This document shows, one piece after another, positions 63,179 through 64,000 of a stretch of DNA of 64,000 bases (its first letter is position 1; each line of letters opens with the position of its first letter). The stretch is from positions 62,001 to 126,000 of the forward strand of contig JAGCYH010000038.1 in NCBI GenBank assembly GCA_017960905.1, read 5' to 3'. Made by a program: the position numbers and the translations under genes. The notes under the pieces are model-generated. The model ran no database searches, was not told the DNA's origin, and worked only from the letters and a program-made list of their open reading frames with translations. This stretch comes from Bacteroidales bacterium (GTDB taxonomy: Bacteria; Bacteroidota; Bacteroidia; Bacteroidales; Marinilabiliaceae).

Positions 63179-64000
63179 ATGAAGCGTAAAATTAATGCAA
63201 AACTTTTAGAATGGAAATTATCTTCGAAGCGAATGCCGCTCATACTTAACGGTGCGCGTCAGGTGGGGAAGACATATAGTCTGAAACAGTTTGGTAGTCA
63301 GCATTATAAAAACGTTGTTTATATAAACTTAGAGGCTGATTTCCGAGCGCGCGAGGCTTTTGATACCGACCTTGTCGCAAAGCACATTGTAGAGCGTTTG
63401 CAAGCAATCGAGGGAACGCAAATAGAACGGCATGATACGCTTTTGATTTTGGACGAAATACAATCATGCGAAAGAGCTTTGACCGCATTGAAAACTTTTT
63501 ATGAGGAAGAACCTGATTATCATGTTGTTGCGGCTGGAAGTCTGCTTGGCGTGGCCATCAATAGGGAAAAGTTTTCGTTCCCTGTTGGTAAAGTTGATGA
63601 GTTGACTATGTATCCGCTTGATTTTGAGGAATTTCTCTGGGCAATGAACCGTACTCAGTTGGCGGGAATGATACGTGAACATTTCTTGACTAACGAGCCA
63701 TTCGACAATGCATTGCACAACGAGGCAGTTATTTGGCTCAAACGTTATTTTATAACTGGCGGAATGCCTGCTGTGGTGGCTGAATACAGTGAAAATCAAA
63801 ATTTTAACAACACATCGGAAATCCAACAACGTATTCTGAACGAATATGTGGCTGATATGGCAAAATATGCCGATAGCCGTACTTCGGTAAAAATTCGCGC
63901 TTGTTATAATTCCATTCCGGCGCAATTGGCAAAAGAGAATAAGAAATTCCAGTATAAAGTTGTGCAGAAGGGTGGTTCGGCAAGTCTTTTTGGCGAATCG
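63179..64000 (+). CDS. AAA_14/DUF4143 ATPase, N-terminal part (cut by right edge)
   Basis: 274 codons are open from the ATG at 63179 to the right edge. The AAA_14 domain has Walker A GARQVGKTYSLKQF (near 26-39), Walker B LLILDEIQSCERAL, the sensor-like AAGSLLGVAINRE and SFPVGKV..L.MYPLDFEEFLWA. The beginning of DUF4143 follows (YFITGGMPAVVAEY, KYADSRTSVKIRACYNSIPAQLAKENKK-like). These predicted ATPases are very common in Bacteroidales; their function is not established. Divergent from the DUF262 pair across the palindromic array. Confidence 0.88.
   Translation, partial: MKRKINAKLLEWKLSSKRMPLILNGARQVGKTYSLKQFGSQHYKNVVYINLEADFRAREAFDTDLVAKHIVERLQAIEGTQIERHDTLLILDEIQSCERALTALKTFYEEEPDYHVVAAGSLLGVAINREKFSFPVGKVDELTMYPLDFEEFLWAMNRTQLAGMIREHFLTNEPFDNALHNEAVIWLKRYFITGGMPAVVAEYSENQNFNNTSEIQQRILNEYVADMAKYADSRTSVKIRACYNSIPAQLAKENKKFQYKVVQKGGSASLFGES

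Overview
The window looks like the chromosome of an anaerobic Bacteroidales bacterium. Promoters repeatedly show the Bacteroidetes -7 element TAnnTTTG, often with a TTG about 19-20 bp upstream. The gene set fits: ATP-type PEP carboxykinase, a Na+-pumping oxaloacetate decarboxylase, a TonB-dependent receptor, a GH43 lipoprotein, the type IX secretion protein PorD and a protein with a gliding-type C-terminal sorting domain. T9SS parts argue against the genus Bacteroides and for another Bacteroidales family; this is inference, since no rRNA is present.

Layout. 1-3.5 kb: edge of a propeller sensor, a NUDIX hydrolase, and a three-gene split-HipA (HipBST-like) module with candidate operators. 3.7-8.4 kb: oxidoreductase, thioredoxin reductase, AraC regulator, an orphan lipoprotein, a candidate 6S-like RNA and a cupin. 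8.5-19.2 kb: a minus-strand block with sbcC/sbcD, a C-type-lectin-like lipoprotein, nitroreductase, UbiA-type prenyltransferase, KdsC-like phosphatase, a DUF2520 protein and mnmE. 19.4-22.9 kb: oadGAB. 23.3-26.0 kb: a tandem pair of surface-type paralogues related to the lipoprotein at 13.2 kb. 26.2-30.5 kb: an accessory stretch with a structured leader RNA, an AAA+ (CbxX-like) ATPase and an XRE/ImmA-IrrE/PIN module. 30.6-49.7 kb: mostly housekeeping (ABC-F, LapA-like, porD-recN, MFS-acyltransferase fusion, pckA, nitroreductase, GH25 lysozyme, tmRNA, tgt, relA/spoT, SRP RNA, four tRNAs, GT2, CCA-adding enzyme, SpoU methylase). 49.7-59.3 kb: GH43, TonB receptor with a DUF362-DUF1893 protein, two small membrane proteins, a Cys-nucleophile amidohydrolase and a three-gene membrane redox operon. 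59.4-64 kb: a paired DUF262 operon, a five-unit palindromic array and an AAA_14/DUF4143 ATPase cut by the right edge.

Themes. oadGAB and pckA both act on oxaloacetate, as expected of a fumarate/succinate-forming fermenter; pckA carries two large palindromes in its promoter. Three loci have the look of defence or toxin-antitoxin modules (split HipA, XRE-ImmA-PIN, DUF262 pair), each with dyad-symmetric sequence at its promoter. Degenerate 7-bp tandem repeats recur at four main intergenic sites. The most interesting signals are the HipBST-like operon with TATAT-N8-ATATA sites, the five 33-bp palindromic units over the DUF262 promoter, the structured RNA before the AAA+ gene, and shared GGGAC direct repeats upstream of two transcription units at 57 and 59.3 kb. 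All function calls come from reading the sequence; no database search was run.
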